Source: Anaerolineae bacterium
Lineage (GTDB): Bacteria; Chloroflexota; Anaerolineae; Aggregatilineales; Phototrophicaceae
Reading direction: 5' to 3'
Length of the DNA: 32,948 nucleotides
Assembly: GCA_012270545.1 (NCBI GenBank)
Contig: JAAXID010000187.1
Coordinates: 1-32,948 of the forward strand
A program made the translations under genes and the position numbers. Shown here one piece after another: positions 15,830-24,337 of the stretch. The stretch's first letter is position 1; every line of letters starts with the position of its first letter. Under the pieces are notes generated by a model. The model was not told the origin of the DNA. It saw nothing but the letters and a program-made list of their open reading frames with translations, and searched no databases.

Positions 15830-17107
15830 ATGCAAATCAGCGAAATCCACGTCACTCCGGTCGCCGTGCCCGACCCGCCCTTGCTGAACGCGGCCGGGCT
15901 CCACGCGCCCTACGCCCTGCGCCTCATCGTCGAACTCGTCAGCGATGACGGGCTCTCCGGCTGGGGCGAAATCCCCGGCGGCGAAGCGACCCGCGCCGCC
16001 CTGCAACTGGCGACAGAGCATCTTATTGGCATGAACCCCTGGGGCCTCAACGCCATCTTTGCGTTACTGGAAGCGCTGGCGAAACCGGACGAACGCGGCG
16101 CCAGGCCTTGGGATCAGCGGACCTGGGTGCACGTCCGCAGCGCCATTGAAGTCGCCTGTTACGATCTGATGGGGCTATCAGTTGGGCGTCCGGTCGTTGA
16201 CCTGCTCGGCGGCCCCGCTCGCGAGCGCGTACCCTTCGCCGCCTATCTCTTCTACAAATATGAAGGCGCTGGCGGCGAGTTTGGCTTTGGTCGCGATGAG
16301 TCGGCGATGGGCTGGTTCGCGGCTCGGCAAGAAGCTGCTCTCGATTCTGATGGCATAGTCGCCCAGGCCCAGGCGATGGTCGAGCATTACGGCTTCAAGT
16401 CGATCAAACTCAAGGGTGGCGCATTTGAACCGCAGCGCGAGGTCGATGCGATCCTGGCGCTGCGTGAGGCATTTGGTCCGGATGTGCCGCTGCGGCTCGA
16501 TCCAAACGCCATTTGGCACGTCGATACCGCCATCGCCAAGGGAAGACAACTCGAAGGCGTGCTAGAATATTACGAAGACCCGGTGCGTGGGCAGGAAAAC
16601 ATGGCGGCGGTCGCGCGTGAGGTAGATATACCGCTGGCGACCAATATGTGCACGGCATCATTCGCCGATCTGCCCGGCAGCGTCGCCCATCAATCCGAGG
16701 CGATCATCCTGTCAGATCATCACTTTTGGGGCGGCTTCCGCGCTTCGCTCGATCTGGCGCGTCTTTGTCAAGTATTCGGGCGCGGCATGTCAATGCATTC
16801 GAACAGCCACCTCGGCATCTCACTGGCGGCGATGACGCATCTGGCCGCCGCCGTGCCCAACCTGACCTACGATTGCGACACCCATTATCCCTGGCAGGAC
16901 GGTCACGATTTTTTGGTTGAGCCGCTGCCGTTTGAAGACGGTGCAATAACTGTACCGCGCGGGGCGGGCTTGGGCATCGAGGTCGATCGCGAACGGTTGG
17001 CGCAGCTGCATCAGCAGTATCTCGCTTGCGGCTTGACCGAGCGGAATGACGAAGTGGAAATGCAAAAGGTGCAGCCTGGCTGGGCTTTCAAAGCGACGCG
17101 CTGGTAG
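15830..17107 (+). CDS. Glucarate dehydratase-like enolase-superfamily enzyme
   Basis: 425 residues resembling the glucarate dehydratase (GudD) subgroup: K193/K195 (SIKLKGG), D224 and N226 (RLDPNAIW), E249 (YYEDP), N272 (ATNM), D296 (LSDHHFWGG) and H323 (MHSNSHLG) all lie where GudD has its catalytic and metal residues. GudD dehydrates D-glucarate or L-idarate to 5-keto-4-deoxyglucarate. ATG 15830 is chosen because it follows the previous TGA by one base and begins at the conserved MQISEIHV; a longer frame from 15749 would overlap the upstream gene. The lyase gene follows, the usual next step in aldarate breakdown. Exact aldaric-acid specificity is inferred. Confidence 0.88.
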   Translation: MQISEIHVTPVAVPDPPLLNAAGLHAPYALRLIVELVSDDGLSGWGEIPGGEATRAALQLATEHLIGMNPWGLNAIFALLEALAKPDERGARPWDQRTWVHVRSAIEVACYDLMGLSVGRPVVDLLGGPARERVPFAAYLFYKYEGAGGEFGFGRDESAMGWFAARQEAALDSDGIVAQAQAMVEHYGFKSIKLKGGAFEPQREVDAILALREAFGPDVPLRLDPNAIWHVDTAIAKGRQLEGVLEYYEDPVRGQENMAAVAREVDIPLATNMCTASFADLPGSVAHQSEAIILSDHHFWGGFRASLDLARLCQVFGRGMSMHSNSHLGISLAAMTHLAAAVPNLTYDCDTHYPWQDGHDFLVEPLPFEDGAITVPRGAGLGIEVDRERLAQLHQQYLACGLTERNDEVEMQKVQPGWAFKATRW

Positions 17108-17117
17108 AAGACGAAAC

Positions 17118-18056
17118 ATGACAATCGACACGCCAAAACTGCTGGACGGTCTCAACTCGGTGATCGGCATCCCGCTGATCCCCTTCGCAGGGCGCTGCAT
17201 CGATTTCGCCGGACATGCCAAGAATATCGACTATCTGATGCGCAACAATCACTTGAGTGGCGGCCGACCGCGCGTGATTTCCATCGCTGGCACCAGCTTG
17301 GTCCACCATGTCGGCTATGACGATCAGGTTAAATTGCTCGATATCGCTGGTCAACGCATGGAAGGGGACGGGCTGCTGATGGCGGCGGTCCTGCCCAATC
17401 CGCTGCCGGCCGCCGCCGATCTAATCGCTCGTCTTGCCACACTGAAGCGCCCGCCCGATGTCTACCTGATCATGCCGCTCAGCGGCACCTACGGTCCGGC
17501 CGGGCTCTACCAGACGCTGATGACTTTCGCCGAGGAGCAGGCGCGTGAGCACGGGGCGCGCTTCCTGTATTACTATCGGCGACCGCGCGATCGCAATATG
17601 ATCATCCGGCTGATTCAGGACTCGCCTTATTTCATCGGCGTCAAGATCGGCACGAACGAAGATGACGTGCTGCCCTTTACCGACGCGCTTGACGAGAGCA
17701 AGATCGTCATTTGGGGCATTGGCGACCGCTCGACGGCGGCGGCGCAGCTGGGCGCCAAAGGACATACCTCGGGCATCAACATCGTTGTCGCGCGCGCCTC
17801 GGACGAGATCAACAATGCGCAGCGCCGCTGTGACTATGACGCCGCTCGTCAGATCGAAGACGATATATCCCCGCTTGAAGATATCCGCTTCATGGAAGAG
17901 CGCGCCTACAATTATTCGGCGGTGGTGGAAGCCATCAACTGCAGCGGATTTGATGACGTGGTCGGCGGGGCCGGCGGACCCTTCAACCCGCCCGTGCCCG
18001 CCCATATCGCCCGCCGGATCGCAAGCATTATGGCGAATATCGAACAGTATCATTGA
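17118..18056 (+). CDS. DapA/N-acetylneuraminate lyase-family aldolase or dehydratase
   Basis: 312-residue class I aldolase-fold protein. K176 (GVKIG) is in the Schiff-base position, and Y152/Y153 (FLYYYRRP) occupy the catalytic tyrosine region. The substrate-carboxylate motif, normally GTTGE, reads AGTSLVH here, so the substrate end differs from DapA itself. The spacing from tyrosine to lysine is a few residues shorter than in DapA. Next to a glucarate-dehydratase-like gene the best guess is 5-keto-4-deoxyglucarate dehydratase or a 2-keto-3-deoxy sugar-acid aldolase. ATG 17118 lies ten bases after the previous stop; a longer frame from 17046 would overlap it. Confidence 0.8.
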   Translation: MTIDTPKLLDGLNSVIGIPLIPFAGRCIDFAGHAKNIDYLMRNNHLSGGRPRVISIAGTSLVHHVGYDDQVKLLDIAGQRMEGDGLLMAAVLPNPLPAAADLIARLATLKRPPDVYLIMPLSGTYGPAGLYQTLMTFAEEQAREHGARFLYYYRRPRDRNMIIRLIQDSPYFIGVKIGTNEDDVLPFTDALDESKIVIWGIGDRSTAAAQLGAKGHTSGINIVVARASDEINNAQRRCDYDAARQIEDDISPLEDIRFMEERAYNYSAVVEAINCSGFDDVVGGAGGPFNPPVPAHIARRIASIMANIEQYH

Positions 18057-18073
18057 AGACAGGACGACAGCCC

Positions 18074-19237
18074 ATGAAAATTACCGATGTTCAAGCCTGC
18101 GTCATCGGCAAACAAGAGCCCGACAGCGGTGGCAGCGTCTGGACCTTTGTGCGCGTCTACACCGACGAAGGCATCACCGGCACTGGCGAATGCAACTCCG
18201 GTGGACCCGGCTTCAGCGGCTTCGCCACCAAACAGGCCATCCTCGCGCTGAAGGAACTGCTGATCGGCGAAGACCCCTTCAACATCAACATGCTCTACGA
18301 AAAAATACGGCGCGCCGGGCGCTACGGCGGGGCGAGCAGCGCGCCCTTGATCTTCGCCCTGACCGGCATCGACAACGCCTTGCACGATATCGTCGGCAAA
18401 GCGCTAGACCTGCCGGTGTACAAACTGCTGGGCGGCAAGTTCCGCGATACGATTCGCCTCTACGCCGACTGTCACTTTGGCGCGGACGACAGCCCGCAGT
18501 CTTTCGGTGAAAAAGCGCTGGCGGCGCTGGCGGAAGGCTACGGCGCCGTCAAGTTCGATGTCGACTACACCGGACATGGCAAGCTCGATGACTTCAACTG
18601 GACGGTCGGCGCCCAGGAGATGACCCATATCATCGGCTTAGTGGAAGGCGTGCGCGAGGCGATCGGCTATGAGATTGATCTGGCGATCGATTGCCACGGT
18701 CATTTCGATCTGCCCTCGGCCATCACCTTTGCCCGCGCGCTGGAGCCGCTGCGCTTGATGTGGCTGGAAGAGCCAGTGCCGGCGGAGAATGTCGATGCCC
18801 TGGCGCAGGTGCGGGCGTCGACCTCGACCGTCATCTGCACCGGCGAAAACCAGTATACGCGCTTCGATTTTATGGAGTTGTTCGAAAAGAAAGCGGTGGA
18901 TGTTATCATGCCCGATCTGGCGAAGGCGGGCGGCATCGCCGAGGGAAAGCGAATCGCCGACCTGGCTGACGCCCACTATATTCCCATCGCGCCACATAAT
19001 GTCTCATCGCCGCTGGGCATGATGGCGGCCTGCCACTTGCTGGCGGCCGTGCCCAACTTCCTCTTCCTCGAGTTTCACGCCCGCTCGATTGCTTGGTGGA
19101 GTGACCTCTGCGAGGGCGACAAGCCCTTCGTGCATGACGGCATCATGACCGTGTCCGAGCGGCCCGGCATCGGCGTCGAATTGAATGATGCGGTCGCCAA
19201 GTCGCTGCTCTGGAATGGGGACAGCTATTTCGATTAG
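18074..19237 (+). CDS. Galactonate dehydratase-like enolase-superfamily enzyme
   Basis: 387 residues of the mandelate racemase subgroup with DgoD-like signatures: K160-F-D162, D206-C-H208 (IDCHGHFD), E232 (WLEEP), E258 (TGEN) and H308 (APHNVSSPLG). D206/E232/E258 should bind Mg2+, and H208 and H308 act as acid and base, giving a 2-keto-3-deoxy acid from an aldonic acid. ATG 18074 is preceded by AGGA and follows the lyase stop by 17 bases. It is the last plus-strand gene of the sugar-acid unit and converges, 13 bases apart, with the minus-strand oxidoreductase. Aldonate specificity is inferred. Confidence 0.87.
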   Translation: MKITDVQACVIGKQEPDSGGSVWTFVRVYTDEGITGTGECNSGGPGFSGFATKQAILALKELLIGEDPFNINMLYEKIRRAGRYGGASSAPLIFALTGIDNALHDIVGKALDLPVYKLLGGKFRDTIRLYADCHFGADDSPQSFGEKALAALAEGYGAVKFDVDYTGHGKLDDFNWTVGAQEMTHIIGLVEGVREAIGYEIDLAIDCHGHFDLPSAITFARALEPLRLMWLEEPVPAENVDALAQVRASTSTVICTGENQYTRFDFMELFEKKAVDVIMPDLAKAGGIAEGKRIADLADAHYIPIAPHNVSSPLGMMAACHLLAAVPNFLFLEFHARSIAWWSDLCEGDKPFVHDGIMTVSERPGIGVELNDAVAKSLLWNGDSYFD

Positions 19238-19250
19238 GCTGGCCCGCGCG

Positions 19251-20267
19251 TTAGAGCCTGACCGTCTCTCCTCTGTCGCAGGCTTCCACGACGCCGAAGA
19301 CGAGTGCCATTGTGTGAATGTTGTCCTGCGCCGTGGTGCCGGTGGACGCGCCACTTGTCACCGCTTCATAGAATTCCTGCAGCAGATAATCTTGACTTTC
19401 ATGTTCCATACCGATCAGCGGCGCCTCGCGTTTGTCGTCATGCACGCTGGCCAAGCCACGCGCGCCTTCGTTGACATTCAGGAGCTGCTGTGCGTATACG
19501 CGATCGTTTTCGACCAAGAGCACGCCCCGCTCACATTCGAAACGCCAATCGGCATTCCAACTTGTCTCGAAGGCCTGCGAACACCAAGATCCGACGTAAG
19601 TCGCCTGTACGCCGTTCCCGAATTCGATCTGCGCCGCGGCGCTGGCATCGCCCTTGAACCAGCTCCAGGGCGGGTTCCAGCTGCACGCGCTAATCGCCAC
19701 CGCATCGCTGTCGAGGAACAGTCGCATCAAATCGAAATGGTGGATCGACATATCAATGATCAATGGCTGGGGCATCTCTTCGCGGAAGCCACCGAAATGC
19801 GGACCGCGGAAGAACTCGGTTCGCAGCGCCGCCACCGCGCCCAACTCGCCGCTAGCCAGGATCGCCTTGATCGTCTGTGTGAGCGGGCGATAGCGGTAAT
19901 TCTGGGCGACGCTGCATAAGACGCCCGTCGCATCGGCCGCCTCGACGATCGCCCTCGCGTCCGCCAAGGTGCCGGCCAGCGGCTTCTCCGTCAGTACGGG
20001 AAGGCCTGCTTCTATCGCCGTAACGCAGATCTGGCGATGGACTCCCGGCGGCGTCACATTGATGACGGCCTCAGCTTCCACCGCTTCCAGCGCGCTTGGC
20101 AGCGACTGGAAAATCAGCGAAGGATCCAAATCGTAAGCGTCTGCCTGCGCCCGCGCGATCTCGGCGTCAATCTCGACATAGCCGGCGAATTCGACATAGG
20201 GCGACCGTCGCACCGCGCTGAGCCAGGTGTTGCCCATCCCGCCGATGCCGACTTGAATAACTTTCAT
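19251..20267 (-). CDS. Gfo/Idh/MocA-family oxidoreductase
   Basis: 338-residue NAD(P)-dependent sugar or inositol dehydrogenase type. Rossmann motif VGIGGMGNTW at the very N-terminus, the catalytic TEKPL (lysine about residue 94), and the second-domain motif IDMSIHHFDLMRLF with the conserved histidine and aspartate. The ATG at 20267 starts precisely at the Rossmann strand, with GGAAG six bases before it; longer in-frame extensions have no support. It is transcribed divergently from a second member of the family and converges with the galactonate-dehydratase-like gene, consistent with oxidation of sugars feeding the dehydratases. Confidence 0.88.
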   Translation of the reverse strand: MKVIQVGIGGMGNTWLSAVRRSPYVEFAGYVEIDAEIARAQADAYDLDPSLIFQSLPSALEAVEAEAVINVTPPGVHRQICVTAIEAGLPVLTEKPLAGTLADARAIVEAADATGVLCSVAQNYRYRPLTQTIKAILASGELGAVAALRTEFFRGPHFGGFREEMPQPLIIDMSIHHFDLMRLFLDSDAVAISACSWNPPWSWFKGDASAAAQIEFGNGVQATYVGSWCSQAFETSWNADWRFECERGVLLVENDRVYAQQLLNVNEGARGLASVHDDKREAPLIGMEHESQDYLLQEFYEAVTSGASTGTTAQDNIHTMALVFGVVEACDRGETVRL

Positions 20268-20372
20268 CGCGCTGGCTTCCTTACAAACAGACTGGACTTC
20301 AATAATCTCGCGCAGTCTATCAGGTTCTAACGGCAACTGCCAATAATCGCTGTCGTCCAGTGTGTGCCGGAT

Positions 20373-20406
20373 TTGACAGCCGGCGAAGCTCTGGAGTAGT
20401 CTCCAG
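20373..20406 (+). promoter_or_regulatory. Candidate promoter with overlapping operator palindrome
   Basis: A perfect TTGACA (20373-20378) is followed after 18 bases by a poor -10 (TAGTCT, 20397-20402). That -10 lies inside a perfect palindrome, CTGGAG-TAGT-CTCCAG (20391-20406). A repressor or activator at the palindrome could control the gene starting at 20453 and perhaps the divergent one. Inferred from sequence alone. Confidence 0.35.
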
Positions 20407-20452
20407 CAGAGTGGCACGGCGCGAAACAGCGCGGTGAAAGGATGAAGCCAAG

Positions 20453-21535
20453 ATGTCGCGACTCAGAATCGGTATCGTCGGCTGCGGTTCCGTAACCCAG
20501 ACCATACATTTGCCGGCATTGAATCAGTTGAAGGATCTCTTCGAAGTGACTGCGCTCTGCGATGTCAGCGCGAATGTGCTGGCTGGCCTGGGCGACGAGT
20601 GGGGTATCGCGACGCGGGTCACCGACTATCAGGACCTGCTGGCGCTTGACACGCTTGACGCCGTGCTAATCGCCAATCCCGACGCCTATCACGCGGAGGT
20701 CACCATCGCGGCGCTGCGAGCGGGGGTAGACGTGCTGGTCGAGAAACCGATGTGCATCAACCTGGCGGAAAATGATGCCATTATCGCGGCAGAAAAGGAA
20801 AGCGGCAAAACCGTTCAAGTTGGCACCATGCGCCGTTATGCGCCGGCCTTTATCGAAGCCTGTCGGATAGTCAGAGACATGGACGAGATTCGGCTGGCGA
20901 AAGTGCATGATCTTATCGGCCGCAATTCACTGGTGATTGAGCCAACTTCGCGGGTCCTCCCCGCGGATGACATACCGGCGTCCGTCAGCGAATCCATGCG
21001 CGAGCGCCTGGCCGGGCAGATTCGCGTTGCCATCGGCGATGTGCCCGCTGCGCTGCAGACCGCTTATCGCATGATGCTCGGCCTGAGCACGCACGATCTT
21101 TCCGCCATGCGCGAGATGCTGGGCATGCCGCAGCGGGTATTGTATGCCGTGCAGCGTTGCGGCGGACGCTACCAAACAGCGGCCTTCGATTATGGCGACT
21201 ACATCTGCCAGTTCTCCACGGGCGTCGACAATATCCCGCGCTTTGATACTTATCTGCAGGTATATGGCGACAACAGGGTGGTTCGCGTCGATTACGACAC
21301 GCCTTTTGTGCGCAACCTGCCCATCAGACTCACCGTCACCGAAACTACCGACGGGATGAACAACAGGCAAACGGTGACGCATCCCGGCTGGGGCGACGCC
21401 TTCACTGAGGAATGGCGCGCTTTCCATCACAGCATCGTCAGCGGAAAGCCGGCGAAATCGAATCCACAAGACTTCCGCAACGACCTCGTCTTATTTCGCG
21501 ACATGATTCAGTTGATGGGCGGCGCCAGCGGCTAG
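20453..21535 (+). CDS. Gfo/Idh/MocA-family oxidoreductase
   Basis: 360-residue NAD(P)-dependent dehydrogenase: N-terminal Rossmann motif IGIVGCGSVTQTIHLPAL, catalytic VEKPM (lysine about 98) and a second-domain LSTHDLSAMREMLG carrying the expected histidine and aspartate. ATG 20453 begins directly at the Rossmann fold. AAGGA lies about 12 bases upstream. It is divergent from the other family member across a 185-bp region that holds a TTGACA and a CTGGAG palindrome. It is not closely similar to its neighbour, so the two are unlikely to be a recent duplication. Substrate unknown; a sugar, inositol or amino-sugar derivative is typical. Confidence 0.88.
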   Translation: MSRLRIGIVGCGSVTQTIHLPALNQLKDLFEVTALCDVSANVLAGLGDEWGIATRVTDYQDLLALDTLDAVLIANPDAYHAEVTIAALRAGVDVLVEKPMCINLAENDAIIAAEKESGKTVQVGTMRRYAPAFIEACRIVRDMDEIRLAKVHDLIGRNSLVIEPTSRVLPADDIPASVSESMRERLAGQIRVAIGDVPAALQTAYRMMLGLSTHDLSAMREMLGMPQRVLYAVQRCGGRYQTAAFDYGDYICQFSTGVDNIPRFDTYLQVYGDNRVVRVDYDTPFVRNLPIRLTVTETTDGMNNRQTVTHPGWGDAFTEEWRAFHHSIVSGKPAKSNPQDFRNDLVLFRDMIQLMGGASG

Positions 21536-21550
21536 GCACATCCACCGCGC

Positions 21551-21638
21551 CTCAGATACCCTAGAATGGCAAGGATCGTGCAAGTCAGTTAAACTACTGC
21601 ACACGATTTTGCCGCTTGGCACGATCCACGTATCTGAG
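21551..21638 (+). promoter_or_regulatory. Nested inverted-repeat leader before the Dpp-type operon
   Basis: Two nested 9-bp perfect inverted repeats: CTCAGATAC (21551-21559) with GTATCTGAG (21630-21638), and GGATCGTGC (21573-21581) with GCACGATCC (21619-21627). An additional CACGAT (21602-21607), followed by TTTT, duplicates the inner right arm and could compete for ATCGTG (21575-21580). A weak -10 (TAGAAT, 21562-21567) also falls inside. The outer right arm ends four bases before GGAGGAAG, the ribosome site of the binding-protein gene. It could be a folded RNA leader or a pair of operators. Confidence 0.55.
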
Positions 21639-21652
21639 ATTCGGAGGAAGAA

Positions 21653-23209
21653 ATGTTCAAACGCATACTGTTCATTTGCCTTGTGCTGAGTATGTTGCTC
21701 ATCACATCGTCAGCTGTCATGGCGCAAGACGACATCTTGCTTTATGGCGGCAATCAGGATATCGACAATATTGATCCAGCAACCGGCGAGAATTACTCCA
21801 TCAACGCCGCCCTGCGCAGCCTCTACGACGCCTTGTACATCTATCGTGGCAGCGAGACCATTCCGCATCTGGTCGAAAGTCATGAGGTCAACGATGACGC
21901 CACTGTCTGGACCTTCAAGCTGCACGATCATGCCGTCTTCCACGATGGCAGCCCAGTAACCGCGGATGCAGTTGTCTATAGCTTCAACCGCGCGATGGCG
22001 ATTTCCGGTCCGCCTACCTGGCGCTGGGAAACGATCACCGATGAGAATTCGGCGCAGGCGCTTGACGAGCACACCGTACAATTCACCTTGACCCAGCCCT
22101 ACGCCCCCTTCATCGGCACACTGCCACAGCTCTTTGTCGTCAACCCCGCTATTGTCGAAGCCAACCTGGGCGACGATATGGGGCAGACTTTCCTCAAAGA
22201 GAACGCCGCTGGCTCCGGTCCCTTCACGCAAGGGCGTTGGGAAATTGGCAATATCTACGAGTTCAGTGCCGTAGATGATTACTGGGCGGGCTGGATCGGC
22301 GACGACCACTTGGACGGCTTCTTCTGGGTAATCCAGCGCGATGCGGCGACGCAGCTCAACTCGCTGCTGGCGGGCGAAACCCACATCGCCGATACGATCG
22401 CCGGCTCGGATCGTGAGAAGATTGACGAATCCGACCAATATGTCTGGGAACAGCACGGCGGTTTCTTCACAAACACGCTCAAAATGAACAACCAGGGCGA
22501 ATACACCAGCGACATTCACCTGCGCAAAGCAGTCGCCCATGCCATGAACTACGGAGCGATGGTCGAGGCGCAAGATGTGCCGATTACCATTTTGCCGGGT
22601 CCGACGCCGGCGAATTTTGTCGGTTACGTGGCGGGCTTGGACCACCCGGCCTACGACCTGGACGCGGCGCGCGCCCATCTGGCGCAGTCGGCCTGGCCCG
22701 ATGGCGGCATAACGCTAGACTACGTCTATGTCACGGAGTTCCCGCGTGAGGAGATCCCGGGTCTGATCCTGCTGGAAGGCTTGGCGGAGATCGGTATCGA
22801 GCTCAACATGATACCCATGCTCTGGCCCGATATGGTCGCCAGTTGCGCCACGCCGAAGACCGGTCCGGATATCATCAACATTTACACGCTGCCGCCCTTC
22901 CTCGATCCGGATGCGCATCTCTATAACCAATATCATTCGGGTCAGTGGGGAAGCTTCAACTCCTGCAGTTTCTACCAGAATGACCGCGTGAACGAACTGC
23001 TGGATCAAGCGCGCACCATCGGCGATGCCGAGACACGGCAAGCCATGTACACCGAAGCGCAGGAGATCATCGCCGCCGAGCAACCATCGGTCTGGATGTA
23101 TACCGAAGACAGCGGCCTGGCGCTGAACACCTGCGTCAAGGGCTTCGTTTTCTCGCCGATGTACCCCATCACGGTCCTGTTCCAGGATCTGTGGATGGAA
23201 GACTGCTAG
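21653..23209 (+). CDS. Peptide/nickel-type (family 5) ABC solute-binding protein
   Basis: 518-residue DppA/OppA-class binding protein. Sec signal peptide about 1-25 ending VMA before QDD; no lipobox cysteine. Family features: YGGNQDIDNIDPA near the mature N-terminus, LYDALY, WTFKLHDHAVFHDGSPVTADAVVYSFNR (the SBP_bac_5 signature region), and a C-terminal hinge with EAQEIIAAEQPSVWMYTED. Strong ribosome site GGAGGAAGAA before the ATG. It begins the importer that leads into the DUF917/HyuA genes, so its ligand may be a cyclic amide or amino-acid derivative rather than a peptide. That is inference from neighbours. Confidence 0.92.
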   Translation: MFKRILFICLVLSMLLITSSAVMAQDDILLYGGNQDIDNIDPATGENYSINAALRSLYDALYIYRGSETIPHLVESHEVNDDATVWTFKLHDHAVFHDGSPVTADAVVYSFNRAMAISGPPTWRWETITDENSAQALDEHTVQFTLTQPYAPFIGTLPQLFVVNPAIVEANLGDDMGQTFLKENAAGSGPFTQGRWEIGNIYEFSAVDDYWAGWIGDDHLDGFFWVIQRDAATQLNSLLAGETHIADTIAGSDREKIDESDQYVWEQHGGFFTNTLKMNNQGEYTSDIHLRKAVAHAMNYGAMVEAQDVPITILPGPTPANFVGYVAGLDHPAYDLDAARAHLAQSAWPDGGITLDYVYVTEFPREEIPGLILLEGLAEIGIELNMIPMLWPDMVASCATPKTGPDIINIYTLPPFLDPDAHLYNQYHSGQWGSFNSCSFYQNDRVNELLDQARTIGDAETRQAMYTEAQEIIAAEQPSVWMYTEDSGLALNTCVKGFVFSPMYPITVLFQDLWMEDC

Positions 23210-23226
23210 GCTAGTGGCAAAGATTC

Positions 23227-23253
23227 ATGTAGGGGCGACCTATCAGGTCGCCC
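23227..23253 (+). repeat. Dispersed hairpin repeat, intact copy
   Basis: ATGTAGGGGCGACC followed by loop TATCA and GGTCGCCC: an 8-bp perfect stem (23233-23240 with 23246-23253) followed by TTT. The first 14 bases recur exactly at 28422-28435. It sits between the binding-protein and permease genes and could act as a message-stabilising hairpin or weak terminator. Confidence 0.6.
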
Positions 23254-23323
23254 TTTGCAGCAGACACTTGAAGAGCGCTCGGCAGGCCCCCTGCAAAAAG
23301 GCGCTAAGTTAATTGTTTTGCCA

Positions 23324-24337
23324 ATGAACATTCGCTTCTACATCCTGCGGCGCATCGCCTTGCTCATACCGACGCTGGTCGGTTTGAGCATTTTGACATT
23401 CTCCATCGCGCGGATCGTGCCCGGCGACCCGGTCGGCTTGGCGGCCGGTCCCCGCGCCACCGAAGAGATCAAGGAAGCCTTTCGCCGCGAATTCGGCTTG
23501 GACCAACCGCTGCCCATCCAATATATCAATTACATGACGGGTCTTTTCCGCGGTGATTGGGGCGAATCGCTTTACACGCGCCGTTCGGTTATCGGCGACC
23601 TGCGCGTCTTCTGGCCCGCTACGCTGGAACTGACAACCGCCGCTGTGGTCATCGCGACGCTGCTCGGCGTGCCGGCCGGCGTTATCTCCGCCATGTATCG
23701 CAATCGCCTGCCCGACCACGTCGCCCGCGTCCTGTCGCTCTTTTTCGTCAGCTTTCCCTCATTCTGGCTGGCGATGATCTTCCAGACTTGGTTCGCGCGC
23801 GACCTCGGGCTGTTTCCGATCGGCAAGCGCTTGCCCGTGCTGGTATCGCCACCGGCGCCAACGACCGGCCTGTTCTTGATTGACAGTCTAGTCCAACTGG
23901 ACATCGAGACATTTCTTATCTCGTTGAGACATCTCTTCATTCCCGCTCTGGTGCTGTCTTTCGGCGCCTTCGCCAGCATCACGCGCATCACCCGCGCCAG
24001 CATGGTTGAGGCGCTCGAGAAAGATTTCGTTCGTATGGAGCGCGCCATCGGCATCCCCTACCGCGTCATCATCTTCAAATATGTCCTGCGAAACGCGCTT
24101 ATAGCAACTATTACTGTCATATCACTCAACTTTGGCTGGCTGATGGCGGGCGCGATTCTCATCGAGACAATCTTTGACTGGCCCGGCTTGGGTCTTTACG
24201 CTGTTGAAGCGTCGCTCAGCCTCGACTTTCAGCCGATCATGGGCATCGCCATTCTCTACGGCGTCGTCTTCAGTGTGGTCAATATCCTGACTGATATCGT
24301 CTACGGCATCCTTGATCCGAGGATTCGTTATGGCTGA
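23324..24337 (+). CDS. Peptide-type ABC permease, DppB/OppB class
   Basis: 337-residue inner-membrane permease. The N-terminus FYILRRIALLIPTLVGLSILTFSIARIVPGDP is the hallmark of DppB-type proteins, followed by LDQPLPIQYINYM and GDWGESLYTRRSV. The coupling loop is LEKDFVRMERAIGIP, and the end DIVYGILDPRIRYG is canonical. ATG 23324 is chosen at the conserved start; the longer frame from 23255 would begin inside the hairpin region. No clear ribosome site. The next permease gene overlaps its end by eight bases. Confidence 0.93.
   Translation: MNIRFYILRRIALLIPTLVGLSILTFSIARIVPGDPVGLAAGPRATEEIKEAFRREFGLDQPLPIQYINYMTGLFRGDWGESLYTRRSVIGDLRVFWPATLELTTAAVVIATLLGVPAGVISAMYRNRLPDHVARVLSLFFVSFPSFWLAMIFQTWFARDLGLFPIGKRLPVLVSPPAPTTGLFLIDSLVQLDIETFLISLRHLFIPALVLSFGAFASITRITRASMVEALEKDFVRMERAIGIPYRVIIFKYVLRNALIATITVISLNFGWLMAGAILIETIFDWPGLGLYAVEASLSLDFQPIMGIAILYGVVFSVVNILTDIVYGILDPRIRYG

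Noticed and set aside
23255..23323. N-terminal extension of the DppB-type permease
   Set aside because: It would begin at the hairpin repeat and add a sequence absent from the family; ATG 23324 starts at the conserved N-terminus.
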